Source: Actinomadura luteofluorescens
Lineage (GTDB): Bacteria > Actinomycetota > Actinomycetes > Streptosporangiales > Streptosporangiaceae
DNA length: 64,000 nt
Direction: 5' to 3'
Assembly (NCBI RefSeq): GCF_013409365.1
Contig: NZ_JACCBA010000001.1
Span: 1,612,001-1,676,000 of the forward strand
Shown here: positions 56,801 through 64,000 of the stretch, one piece after another
Layout of the letters: every line of letters begins with the position of its first letter
Numbering within the stretch: position 1 is the stretch's first letter
The notes under the pieces: model-generated
Told to the model about the DNA's origin: nothing
Database searches by the model: none
The model's input: only the letters and a program-made list of their open reading frames with translations
Translations under genes and position numbers: made by a program

Positions 56801-58203
56801 GCGAGGCGGAGACCGACGAGGGACGGGCCGAGGGCGCCGCCGCCCGGACGCCCGGCGCCGCCCCCGCGCGGCGGCCCCGGATCGCCGCCGCCGTCAGCGC
56901 CGCCGTGCTCTTCGCCGGGGTCGCGACCGTCCTCGCGAAGACCACGCCGTGGAACCCGCTGCCCGGGCACGTCCCCGGCGGCCGCGTGACACCCGATCCC
57001 GCGCTGGACTTCACCCCCGCCGAGATCGCCCGCTCCCGCGCGTTCGACTCGGCCGTCAACCCGCCCGCCTACACCGGGCTCCTCGTCGGCCTCGCCCTGA
57101 TCCTGGTCCTGGGCCTCACGCCGCTGGGCGCCCGGTTCCTCGGCTGGGCCACCGCGAAGACCCGCCGCCGGCCGCTTCGGATCATCCTCGGGACCATGGC
57201 CCTGACCACGCTGCTGCGCGTCGCGGGGCTCCCGTTCGACGTCTGGGGCGAGTCCGTGCTGCGCCGGTACGGGCTGTCCACGCAGAGCTGGCCCTCGTGG
57301 CTCGTCGACCAGGCGAAGTCCCTCGCCCTCACGTGGGTCATCTACACGATCGCCCTGCTGCTCCTCTTCACCCTCACACGCCGCTTCCCGCGCTACTGGT
57401 GGACCGGCGCCGCCGCGGGCGGGTTCGTCCTCGTCGTCTTCGCCTCGTTCGTCTACCCGCTCGCCGTGGAGCCGGTGTTCAACAAGTTCCACTCGCTGCC
57501 GGCGGGGCCGCTGCGAAGCGACCTGCTGGCGATGGCCCGGCGGGACGGCGTGCCCGTCAAGGACGTCCTCGTCGCGGACGCCTCCCGCCGCACGACGTCG
57601 CTGAACGCCTACGTGTCGGGGTTCGGCTCCACGCGCCGCATCGTCCTCTACGACACGCTTCTGAAGTCGCCGCCCGCCCAGGTCGAGTCCATCGTCGGGC
57701 ACGAGCTCGGCCACGCCAAGCGCGACGACGTGCTGTGGGGCACGCTCGTGGGCGCGCTCGGCGTGGCCGGAGCCCTGTGCCTGCTGTACCTGCTGACGAC
57801 GTCCCCGCGCCTGCTGCGGCGCGCCGGGCTCGATCCCGACGCGACCGGCTCCGGCGCCACCGGACGTGACGCGCGCAGCGGCGGCGGGGCGGCCGACCCG
57901 AGGTCCATCGCGCTCCTCCTCGCGCTCGTGACGGCCGGGACGACGCTCGCCGCCCCCGTCCAGAACCTCGTGAGCCGCCGCATCGAGGCCCGCGCCGACG
58001 CGCACGCGCTGAACCTCACCCGCGACCCGGCGACGTTCGTGTCGATGCAGCACGCGCTGTCGGTGCGCAACATCTCCGACCTGGACCCCGACGCCGCGGA
58101 GTACCTGCTGTGGCTCACGCACCCCTCGGGCCCCGACCGGATCGCCATGGCCCGCGACTGGGCGCGCCTGCACCGCGTCCAGGTGCCGCCGCCGCTCCGG
58201 TAG
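56797..58203 (+). CDS. M48-family membrane metallopeptidase (Ste24-like)
   Basis: A 468-residue protein with about seven membrane helices and the M48 zinc site ESIVGHELGHAKRDDVLWG near 305 (HExxH). The third ligand Glu is in SRRIEARADAHAL near 395. A CAAX-type N-terminal domain (residues 60-250) includes YTGLLVGLALILV and SWPSWLVDQAKSLAL. It resembles Ste24/CAAX proteases; bacteria lack prenylation, so it probably cleaves membrane proteins. It has AAGGAGGAG before the ATG, and its stop lies seven bases from the convergent L,D-transpeptidase stop. Confidence 0.88.
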   Translation: MSEAETDEGRAEGAAARTPGAAPARRPRIAAAVSAAVLFAGVATVLAKTTPWNPLPGHVPGGRVTPDPALDFTPAEIARSRAFDSAVNPPAYTGLLVGLALILVLGLTPLGARFLGWATAKTRRRPLRIILGTMALTTLLRVAGLPFDVWGESVLRRYGLSTQSWPSWLVDQAKSLALTWVIYTIALLLLFTLTRRFPRYWWTGAAAGGFVLVVFASFVYPLAVEPVFNKFHSLPAGPLRSDLLAMARRDGVPVKDVLVADASRRTTSLNAYVSGFGSTRRIVLYDTLLKSPPAQVESIVGHELGHAKRDDVLWGTLVGALGVAGALCLLYLLTTSPRLLRRAGLDPDATGSGATGRDARSGGGAADPRSIALLLALVTAGTTLAAPVQNLVSRRIEARADAHALNLTRDPATFVSMQHALSVRNISDLDPDAAEYLLWLTHPSGPDRIAMARDWARLHRVQVPPPLR

Positions 58204-58210
58204 CCGCCGC

Positions 58211-59494
58211 TCAGTTGCCCTCGGCCCGCTGCTTCTCGGGTGCCTTGGGCTTGGCGCCCCGCTGGGCCGACAGGGTCGCCGCGTCCACGTGCGCGGCCGT
58301 CGTGACCGACCGCTTCAGGGCGCTGCCCTTCACCCAGTCCTGCCACTTCACCTGCCAGTACCCCCAGCCGTTCTCCGCGTCCAGCTCCCGGTCGCTGCCG
58401 GTCACCGTGATGGGGTCGCCCCGCTGGGAGAGGTTGTAGAACCACTTCGCGTTGGACGGGCTGACGTTGATGCAGCCGTGGCTGACGTTCTCGCTGCCCT
58501 GGGAGCCCACCGACCACGGGGCGCTGTGGACGTACTCGCCGCTGTCGGAGATCCGCACCGACTTGTAGACGGTGAGGCTGTAGTACCCGGCGCAGCCGGG
58601 GCCGCAGCCGTCCCACTCCGACGTCATGATGGTCGGGTCCTCCTTGCCCATGGCGAGGTGGACGCCGTTGGTGGTGGTGTACTTGCGCTCCCCGCCCTTC
58701 CCCATGCTCGTCGGGATCGTGCGGGCCTTCTTGCCGTTGATCCTCACGACCATCTTGTGGCTGTCCTCGCCGGCCGTGGAGACGTGCGAGTCGCCGACCT
58801 TGAAGTCGACGCCGTAGTCCTTCCCGCCGTACACGCCCTGCCCGGTGCGCACGCCGCTGAGGTGCGCCCGGAACGACACCTTCGTGTGGGCCGGCCAGTA
58901 GCTCCTCGTCCGGAACACCGCCTCCTGGCTGCCGAACCAGCTCCAGCCGCCCTCGACGGTCTTGTCGGCGGTGACCTCCAGGGCCCGCTCGACCGCCGCC
59001 CGGTCCTTCACCGCGCGGGCGAAGTGCACGATGATCGGGATGCCGACGCCGACGGTCTCCTTGTTGAACGGCGCCTCGATCGTGACGTCGTTGGTCTTCT
59101 TCACCTCGGCCGTGGAGAAGCCGCTGCGGACCGTACGGGTCCGGCCGTCCCGGCCGAGGGCGGTGGCCTGGACGGTGTACTCCGTGCCCGGCTTCAGCGT
59201 CCACCGGGACCGCCACCGCGTCCTGTCGGCGTTCAGGTCCCCCTCGACCGCGCCGGCCCTCGTCGCCACCGTCACGTTCTCGATCGTGCCCTGCCGCGCC
59301 TCGACGGCGATGGGGCTGTCCGGCCGCAGCTTCCCGCCCCCGTCCGGCGACACCGCGAGCTTCACCTCGTCCTTGCCCTGCGGTCCGGCGCCCCCCGAGC
59401 ACGCCGCGGCACCCGCGCCGACGAGCACACCGCCGACGACGAGCGCGGCGGTACGCCGCCCCCGGTCTCCCGGCCTTGAGCCACTCACCCGCAT
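58211..59494 (-). CDS. L,D-transpeptidase (Ldt_Mt-like, exported)
   Basis: A 427-residue exported enzyme that makes 3-3 crosslinks in peptidoglycan. The N-terminal hydrophobic segment (ALVVGGVLVGAGAAAC) may be a lipoprotein signal, but the lipobox is weak. Two Ig-like domains (about 45-265) contain FARAVKDRAAVERALEVTAD. The YkuD catalytic domain (270-390) has the nucleophile in NVSHGCINVSPSNAKWFY. The closest family is the mycobacterial LdtMt2 type. It converges with the M48 gene. Confidence 0.9.
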   Translation of the reverse strand: MRVSGSRPGDRGRRTAALVVGGVLVGAGAAACSGGAGPQGKDEVKLAVSPDGGGKLRPDSPIAVEARQGTIENVTVATRAGAVEGDLNADRTRWRSRWTLKPGTEYTVQATALGRDGRTRTVRSGFSTAEVKKTNDVTIEAPFNKETVGVGIPIIVHFARAVKDRAAVERALEVTADKTVEGGWSWFGSQEAVFRTRSYWPAHTKVSFRAHLSGVRTGQGVYGGKDYGVDFKVGDSHVSTAGEDSHKMVVRINGKKARTIPTSMGKGGERKYTTTNGVHLAMGKEDPTIMTSEWDGCGPGCAGYYSLTVYKSVRISDSGEYVHSAPWSVGSQGSENVSHGCINVSPSNAKWFYNLSQRGDPITVTGSDRELDAENGWGYWQVKWQDWVKGSALKRSVTTAAHVDAATLSAQRGAKPKAPEKQRAEGN

Positions 59495-59570
59495 GTGGAC
59501 CCCCCGGTCGTCCCACTGGGCGATCTGTCGGTTCCAGCCCGGTCGCTGGAAAGGCGCCCAGTATGTTCGA

Positions 59571-59608
59571 AAGGGCCGGTACCCGCTAGAAAGCGGACAC
59601 CGGCCCTT
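59571..59608 (-). terminator. Terminator of the ctaC-ctaD-ctaF operon
   Basis: AAGGGCCGGT (59571-59580) pairs with 59599-59608; CCGCT (59583-59587) pairs with AGCGG inside. On the minus strand TTTCGAAC follows, a weak U tract. It begins 20 bases after the ctaF stop. Confidence 0.75.
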
Positions 59609-59627
59609 GATGGGGTTCTTTTACTGA

Positions 59628-60038
59628 TCAGTGGGCGAAATGACCCCGGTAGTACTCGAACACCAGACCGACGGACGTGAGAATGGCGGCAGCGGCACCG
59701 AGGATCACCAGCCACCAGCCGAACACCACACCCAGCGCCACGGCCGTGGCCGACAGCGCGACGAACAGCGGCCACCAGCTGTGCGGGCTGAAGAAGCCCA
59801 GCTCGCCCGCCGCGTCCGCGATCTCGCCTTCCGGGTCGTCCTCGTACAGCGGCCCCGCGTTGGCGCGCTCGAGGCGCCGGACCGTGAAGTGGACGTAGAA
59901 CCCGATGAGCCCGGCGAGGCCGACCGCGAGCGCGAGCGCCGTCGTGCCCGTCCAGTCGTTGGACCAGAGCCAGTACACGACGTCGGTGGCGAGGAAGAAG
60001 ACCGCGCACCCGTAGAACATGAACGCCTGGACGCGCAT
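59628..60038 (-). CDS. ctaF: Cytochrome c oxidase subunit IV
   Basis: A 136-residue protein with four membrane helices (VFFLATDVVYWLW, ALAVGLAGLIGFYVHF, WPLFVALSATAVALGVVFG, WWLVILGAAAAILTSVG). This is the actinobacterial subunit IV of the aa3 oxidase. A charged loop (LYEDDPEGEIADAAGELGFF) follows helix 2. The gene is three bases from ctaD. It is not catalytic but needed for assembly in related species. Confidence 0.92.
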   Translation of the reverse strand: MRVQAFMFYGCAVFFLATDVVYWLWSNDWTGTTALALAVGLAGLIGFYVHFTVRRLERANAGPLYEDDPEGEIADAAGELGFFSPHSWWPLFVALSATAVALGVVFGWWLVILGAAAAILTSVGLVFEYYRGHFAH

Positions 60039-60041
60039 CGG

Positions 60042-61709
60042 CTACTCCCCCTTCGCCCCGGCCAGCTCGCCCTTGGCACCCACGTGCGGGTGGTGCAGGT
60101 CGAACGCCGGCCGCTCGGAACGGATCTTCGGGATCGAGTTGAAGTTGTGCCGCGGCGGCGGGCAGGACGTCGCCCACTCCAGCGAGTTGGAGTAGCCCCA
60201 CGGGTCGTCGACCTCGACGCGCGTGCCCCGCTTCCACGTGATGTAGAGGTTGTAGAAGAACGGCAGCATCGAGGCACCGAGGATGAACGAGAAGATGCTG
60301 GAGATCTCGTTCAGCCCGTGGAACTCGCTCGGGTAGTCGGCGTACCGGCGCGGCATGCCCGCGGCGCCCAGCCAGTGCTGGAGCAGGAACGTGCCGTGGA
60401 AGCCGATGAACAGCAGCCAGAAGTGGATCTTCCCGAGGGTGTCGTTCAGCATCTTGCCGGTGAACTTCGGCCACCAGAAGTAGAAGCCGGCGAACATCGC
60501 GAACACCACGGTGCCGAACACCACGTAGTGGAAGTGCGCCACGACGAAGTAGGAGTCCGACAGCTGGAAGTCCATCGGCGGCGACGCCAGGATGACGCCG
60601 GTGAGCCCGCCGAACAGGAACGTCACGAGGAAGCCCAGCGACCACAGCATCGGCGACTCGAACGTCAATTGTCCTCGCCAGATGGTCCCCACCCAGTTGA
60701 AGAACTTCACCCCCGTGGGAACGGCGATGAGGAACGTCATGAAGGAGAAGAACGGCAGCAGCACCTGGCCGGTGACGAACATGTGGTGCGCCCACACGGT
60801 GATGGACAGGCCCGCGATGGTGATGGTCGCGAAGACCAGGCCGATGTAGCCGAAGACGGGCTTGCGGCTGAACACCGGGAGGATCTCGGTCACGATGCCG
60901 AAGAACGGCAAGGCGATGATGTAGACCTCCGGATGCCCGAAGAACCAGAACAGGTGCTGCCACAGCAGCGCCCCGCCGTGCGCGGCGTCGAAGATGTGCG
61001 CGCCGAGCTTGCGGTCGGCCTCCAGCGCCAGCAGCGCGGCGGCGAGGACCGGGAACGCCAGCAGCACGAGGATCGAGGTGAGCAGCGCGTTCCAGGTGAA
61101 GATCGGCATCCGGAACATCGTCATGCCCGGCGCCCGCATGCACAGGATCGTGGTGATGAAGTTGACCGCGCCCATGATGGTGCCGAAGCCCGACATCGCC
61201 AGGCCCATCACCCACATGTCGCCGCCGACGCCCGGCGAGCGGACCGCGTCCGACAGCGGGGCGTAGGCGAACCAGCCGAAGCTGGCGGCGCCGCCCGGGG
61301 TCAGGAAGCCCGCGATGACGATCAGGCTGCCGAACAGGAACAGCCAGTACGCCAGCATGTTCAGCCGGGGGAACGCCACGTCGGGCGCGCCGATCTGCAG
61401 CGGCATGATGACGTTGGTGAAGCCCGCGAACAGCGGCGTCGCGAACATCAGCAGCATGATCGTGCCGTGCATGGTGAACAGCTGGTTGTACTGCTCGTTG
61501 CTGACGAACTGCAGGCCCGGCTCGAACAGCTCCATACGGATCAGCAGCGCGAGCACGCCGCCGAACAGGAACATCACGAACGAGGTGATCAGGTAGAGGT
61601 AGCCGATCACCTTGTGGTCGGTGGACGACATCCAGGACGCGATGATGCGCCCCTTGCTCGTCCGCGGCGCGGCGATCGGCGCGCTCGGTGCGTGACTCGT
61701 CGCGGTCAC
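60042..61709 (-). CDS. ctaD: Cytochrome c oxidase subunit I
   Basis: A 555-residue integral subunit that reduces oxygen at the heme a3-CuB centre and pumps protons. The CuB/Tyr motif is [15 protein letters not shown] near 245. The following helices carry [11 protein letters not shown] near 290, and [20 protein letters not shown] near 365 holds the a/a3 His ligands. It has twelve helices. The start overlaps the ctaC stop (ATGA). Together with ctaE and qcrCAB it forms the actinobacterial bc1-aa3 supercomplex. Confidence 0.96.
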   Translation of the reverse strand: MTATSHAPSAPIAAPRTSKGRIIASWMSSTDHKVIGYLYLITSFVMFLFGGVLALLIRMELFEPGLQFVSNEQYNQLFTMHGTIMLLMFATPLFAGFTNVIMPLQIGAPDVAFPRLNMLAYWLFLFGSLIVIAGFLTPGGAASFGWFAYAPLSDAVRSPGVGGDMWVMGLAMSGFGTIMGAVNFITTILCMRAPGMTMFRMPIFTWNALLTSILVLLAFPVLAAALLALEADRKLGAHIFDAAHGGALLWQHLFWFFGHPEVYIIALPFFGIVTEILPVFSRKPVFGYIGLVFATITIAGLSITVWAHHMFVTGQVLLPFFSFMTFLIAVPTGVKFFNWVGTIWRGQLTFESPMLWSLGFLVTFLFGGLTGVILASPPMDFQLSDSYFVVAHFHYVVFGTVVFAMFAGFYFWWPKFTGKMLNDTLGKIHFWLLFIGFHGTFLLQHWLGAAGMPRRYADYPSEFHGLNEISSIFSFILGASMLPFFYNLYITWKRGTRVEVDDPWGYSNSLEWATSCPPPRHNFNSIPKIRSERPAFDLHHPHVGAKGELAGAKGE

Positions 61710-62533
61710 TTGGCACCTCCCGCGGCCAGTGCTTGCTTCGAATCGGCGATGAACTTCTGGTACTGGTCCGGCGTCACGACCTTGAGCTGGAACAGCATCC
61801 GGCTGTGGTCGACCCCGCAGAGCTCGGCGCAGCGGCCCTCATAGGTGCCGAGCTTGTTCGCCGTGAACTCGAACTCGTTGGTGTAGCCCGGCATGACGTC
61901 CTTCTTGTAGATCAGTGCCGGCACCCAGAACGAGTGGATGACGTCGTTGGCGTGCAGGCGCACCCGCACCGTCTTGCCCGAGGGGATCGTCATCACCGGC
62001 TTGGCGGCGGCGGGCCCGTTCGGGGCGACGGGCTGGCCGACGACGGAGGCGACCGTCCTCTCCTTGCCCGCGGCGTCCTTCTCCTTGTAGTCGAACTGCC
62101 AGCTCCACTGGAAACCGATCACGTCGACGACCACCGCGGGATTCTTGGTGGTCTTCTCGACGAAGTTCTCGTCCCTGGCGGTGAAGTAGAACAGGACCGC
62201 GATGATGACGAACGGGACCGCCGTGTAGAGGATCTCGATCGGCATGTTGTAGCGGACCTGCGGCGGCAGGTCGTTGGAGCGCTTGCGGTGGAACAGCACC
62301 GCCCAGATGATCAGGCCCCAGACCACGGCCCCGACCGCGAACGCCGCGATCCAGGAGCCCTGCCAGAGCTTCAGCATGCGCTCGCCCTGGACGCTGATCG
62401 GCTCGGGCATGCCCAGGCGGCTGCCGCTGCACGCGGTCGCGGAGAGCGCCAGCAGCCCTAGCGCGCCGGCGCTTTTCAATGCGCGGCGACTGCGCACAGG
62501 CGTACGCCGCTCCCTAGAGCGGGTCGGACTCAC
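61706..62533 (-). CDS. ctaC: Cytochrome c oxidase subunit II
   Basis: A 275-residue lipoprotein. The signal ends ALSATACSG, with Cys at the lipobox. Two membrane helices ([17 protein letters not shown] and [19 protein letters not shown]) anchor it. The Cu-A domain has [16 protein letters not shown] and [14 protein letters not shown] near 240-253. It receives electrons from the QcrC hemes. The start is GTG at 62533 after a GGGGAAGG stretch. It is first in the ctaC-ctaD-ctaF operon and is divergent from the cysteine desulfurase gene. Confidence 0.95.
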   Translation of the reverse strand: MSPTRSRERRTPVRSRRALKSAGALGLLALSATACSGSRLGMPEPISVQGERMLKLWQGSWIAAFAVGAVVWGLIIWAVLFHRKRSNDLPPQVRYNMPIEILYTAVPFVIIAVLFYFTARDENFVEKTTKNPAVVVDVIGFQWSWQFDYKEKDAAGKERTVASVVGQPVAPNGPAAAKPVMTIPSGKTVRVRLHANDVIHSFWVPALIYKKDVMPGYTNEFEFTANKLGTYEGRCAELCGVDHSRMLFQLKVVTPDQYQKFIADSKQALAAGGAK

Positions 62534-62648
62534 GGAATGCCTTCCCCACGGATGAAAGCCCGGTCGGCCGGGCGGAGAGATCGGTGTTTACACGTGTGGT
62601 GGACACCCTAGCGCGAGGGTCGCGCGAACCCCCGATCGGGTGCCCGGT

Positions 62649-62654
62649 TAGTGT
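62649..62654 (+). promoter_or_regulatory. -10 box of a leaderless promoter
   Basis: TAGTGT followed by six bases and the GTG at 62661. No ribosome site lies between, so a leaderless transcript is likely. Confidence 0.5.
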
Positions 62655-62660
62655 TCTCAC

Positions 62661-63839
62661 GTGGCAGGATCGAGCACTCCGGGCGGCTACTTCGACGCCG
62701 CGTCCACCGAGCCTCCGCACCCGGCGGCGCGAGCCGCCCTGCTGGAGGCGCTGGACGCGGCCTGGGCCGACCCCGCCCGGCTCTACGGGGCGGCCCGCGG
62801 CACCCGGATGCTGCTCGACCGGGCGCGCGCGCGTGTCGCCGGCGTCCTGGGCGCCCGTGCCGACGAGGTGTCGTTCACCTCGTCGGGCACCCAGGCGGTG
62901 CACCTGGCGGTCCTCGGGGGGCTCCAGGCGCGCCGGCGCACCGGGCGGCACCTGGTGGCGAGCGCCGTCGAGCACTCCAGCGTCCTGCACGCCGCCGAGC
63001 TGCACGAGCGCGACGGCGGCGAGGTCACCCTCGTCGGCGTCGACCGGGCCGGCCGCGTCGACGCCGCCGAGTTCGCCGCGGCGCTGCGGCCCGACACCGC
63101 GCTGGCCTGCCTGCAGTCGGCCAACCACGAGGTCGGCACCCTCCAGCCCGTCGAGGAGGTCGCGCAGGCCTGCCGCGCGGCCGGCGTGCCGCTGTTCGTC
63201 GACGCGGCGCAGTCCCTCGGGCGGGCCGAGGTCCCCGGCGGGTGGTCCTACCTCGCCGGCAGCGCCCACAAGTGGGGCGGCCCGGCCGGCGTCGGCGTGC
63301 TCGCCGTCCGCAAGGGCACCCGGTGGCGCTCGCCGCTGCCGGCCGACGAGCGCGAGGCGCGCCGGGTCCCGGGGTTCGAGAACGTCCCCGCCATCGCCGC
63401 GGCCGCGGCCGCGCTGGTGGCCTACCGCGCCGACATGGCGGCGGACGCGCCGCGCGTCTCCGCTCTGGTGGACCGCATCCGGACGGAGGTACCGCAGACC
63501 GTCCCCGACGTCGAGGTGATCGGCGACCCGGTCCGCAGGCTCCCCCACCTGGTGACGTTCTCCTGCCTGTACGTGGAGGGCGAGGCGCTGCTGACCGAAC
63601 TCGACCGGCTGGGTTTCGCCGTTTCCTCCGGCAGCTCCTGCACGGCGGATACGCTGCGTCCGAGCCATGTGCTGGAGGCGATGGGAGTGATTACGCATGG
63701 GAACGTGCGGGTATCGCTGCCGCGAGGCGTCGGTTCGGAGGACGTCGGCCGCTTCCTCGCCGCGCTCCCCGATGCCGTCGCCCGCCTCCGCCGGACGACG
63801 ATGAACACCTTCGAGACAGGGAGGCGGTCGCGCCCATGA
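62661..63839 (+). CDS. Cysteine desulfurase (class V aminotransferase)
   Basis: A 392-residue PLP enzyme of the NifS/IscS type. Conserved segments: YFDAASTEPPHPAARAALLE, SFTSSGTQAVHLA, SAVEHSSVLHAAELHERDGG, ANHEVGTLQPVEEVA, VDAAQSLGRAEV and the Lys in LAGSAHKWGGPAGVG near 215. The active-site Cys is in SSGSSCTADTLRPSHVLEAMG near 340. It takes sulfur from Cys for Fe-S or tRNA thiolation. The TusA gene overlaps its stop (ATGA), so it feeds TusA. The start is GTG. Confidence 0.92.
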   Translation: MAGSSTPGGYFDAASTEPPHPAARAALLEALDAAWADPARLYGAARGTRMLLDRARARVAGVLGARADEVSFTSSGTQAVHLAVLGGLQARRRTGRHLVASAVEHSSVLHAAELHERDGGEVTLVGVDRAGRVDAAEFAAALRPDTALACLQSANHEVGTLQPVEEVAQACRAAGVPLFVDAAQSLGRAEVPGGWSYLAGSAHKWGGPAGVGVLAVRKGTRWRSPLPADEREARRVPGFENVPAIAAAAAALVAYRADMAADAPRVSALVDRIRTEVPQTVPDVEVIGDPVRRLPHLVTFSCLYVEGEALLTELDRLGFAVSSGSSCTADTLRPSHVLEAMGVITHGNVRVSLPRGVGSEDVGRFLAALPDAVARLRRTTMNTFETGRRSRP

Positions 63840-64000
63840 GGTTCCGAGGCCGTGCCAGGACCGGCGCACCGCCCGTCGACGCGGCGCCGCCCCCCGCGGA
63901 GCCGGAGGGCCCGCCGCCCGTGCTCGTCATCGACGCGCTCGGCCGCAAGTGCCCCATCCCGATCATCATGCTGGCCGAGCGGATCCGGGAGGTCCCGGTC
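63836..64000 (+). CDS. TusA-family sulfur carrier (truncated by window edge)
   Basis: Only the first 55 residues are visible. A disordered N-terminal extension (about 30 residues, Ala/Pro-rich) precedes the TusA start: VIDALGRKCPIPIIMLAERI, with the sulfur-carrying Cys in KCPIP. The ATG overlaps the desulfurase stop as ATGA. The family relays persulfide sulfur for tRNA or other thiolation. The rest lies beyond the window. Confidence 0.85.
   Translation, partial: MRFRGRARTGAPPVDAAPPPAEPEGPPPVLVIDALGRKCPIPIIMLAERIREVPV

Overview
The window is a high-GC actinobacterial chromosome segment. Three things point to a filamentous genus of the Thermomonosporaceae/Streptosporangiales type (Actinomadura-like): the bc1-aa3 respiratory genes, the BldC-, DUF397- and RsbW-type regulators, and many GTG starts. 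The genus is inferred from gene content only. I saw no rRNA, tRNA, CRISPR array, transposase or prophage. Nearly all genes are chromosomal housekeeping genes in compact operons with 1-4 bp overlaps.

1-2.2 kb is a small developmental-regulator island (DUF397, Scr1-type HTH, RsbW-like ATPase, BldC-like HTH). 2.7-7.1 kb is a minus-strand operon: LytS-type kinase, LytTR regulator, small membrane partner and sodium:solute symporter. 7.2-11.3 kb holds a sulfite-oxidase-like enzyme, then DAHP synthase behind a YFFW leader peptide and attenuator-like hairpin, an EamA exporter behind a second short leader, and a DUF5954 protein. 11.3-14.1 kb carries a dispersed repeat, thiI with a long inverted repeat in its leader, and pfkA with a canonical DasR-type operator upstream. 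14.1-16.3 kb is a three-gene cassette: a DUF692/MNIO enzyme, a small partner, and a membrane protein ending in a Cys/Gly-rich tail. This is the best candidate for a little-described modification system.

16.4-27.2 kb has a two-component system, acyltransferase, glucokinase, small conserved genes and a long-chain acyl-CoA ligase. 27.3-34.0 kb is an envelope/redox cluster: DUF1996 lipoprotein, DUF4142, NuoF-like flavoprotein with ferredoxin, heme-type membrane protein, and a degenerate LasA/M23 protein. 34.9-40.5 kb has a PimB-like mannosyltransferase and ctaE-qcrC-qcrA-qcrB; 59.6-62.5 kb has ctaC-ctaD-ctaF, so both halves of the bc1-aa3 supercomplex are present. Between them lie trpD, a polyamine-type ABC transporter with a divergent GntR regulator and Cache-domain protein, a second copy of the repeat, a rhomboid protease, a DEDDh exonuclease/GIY-YIG fusion, and a cell-wall block (NlpC/P60, CHAP, Tat-type metallopeptidase, Ste24-like protease, L,D-transpeptidase). 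The CHAP gene lies behind two tandem ydaO-type (c-di-AMP) riboswitches. The window ends in a cysteine desulfurase and a truncated tusA.

Regulation visible in the DNA includes several leaderless starts (TANNNT box 6-8 nt before the start codon), two candidate amino-acid leader peptides, tandem riboswitches, one dre operator, and several strong terminators. Operator, riboswitch and attenuator assignments come from reading motifs by eye; no search or folding was run.
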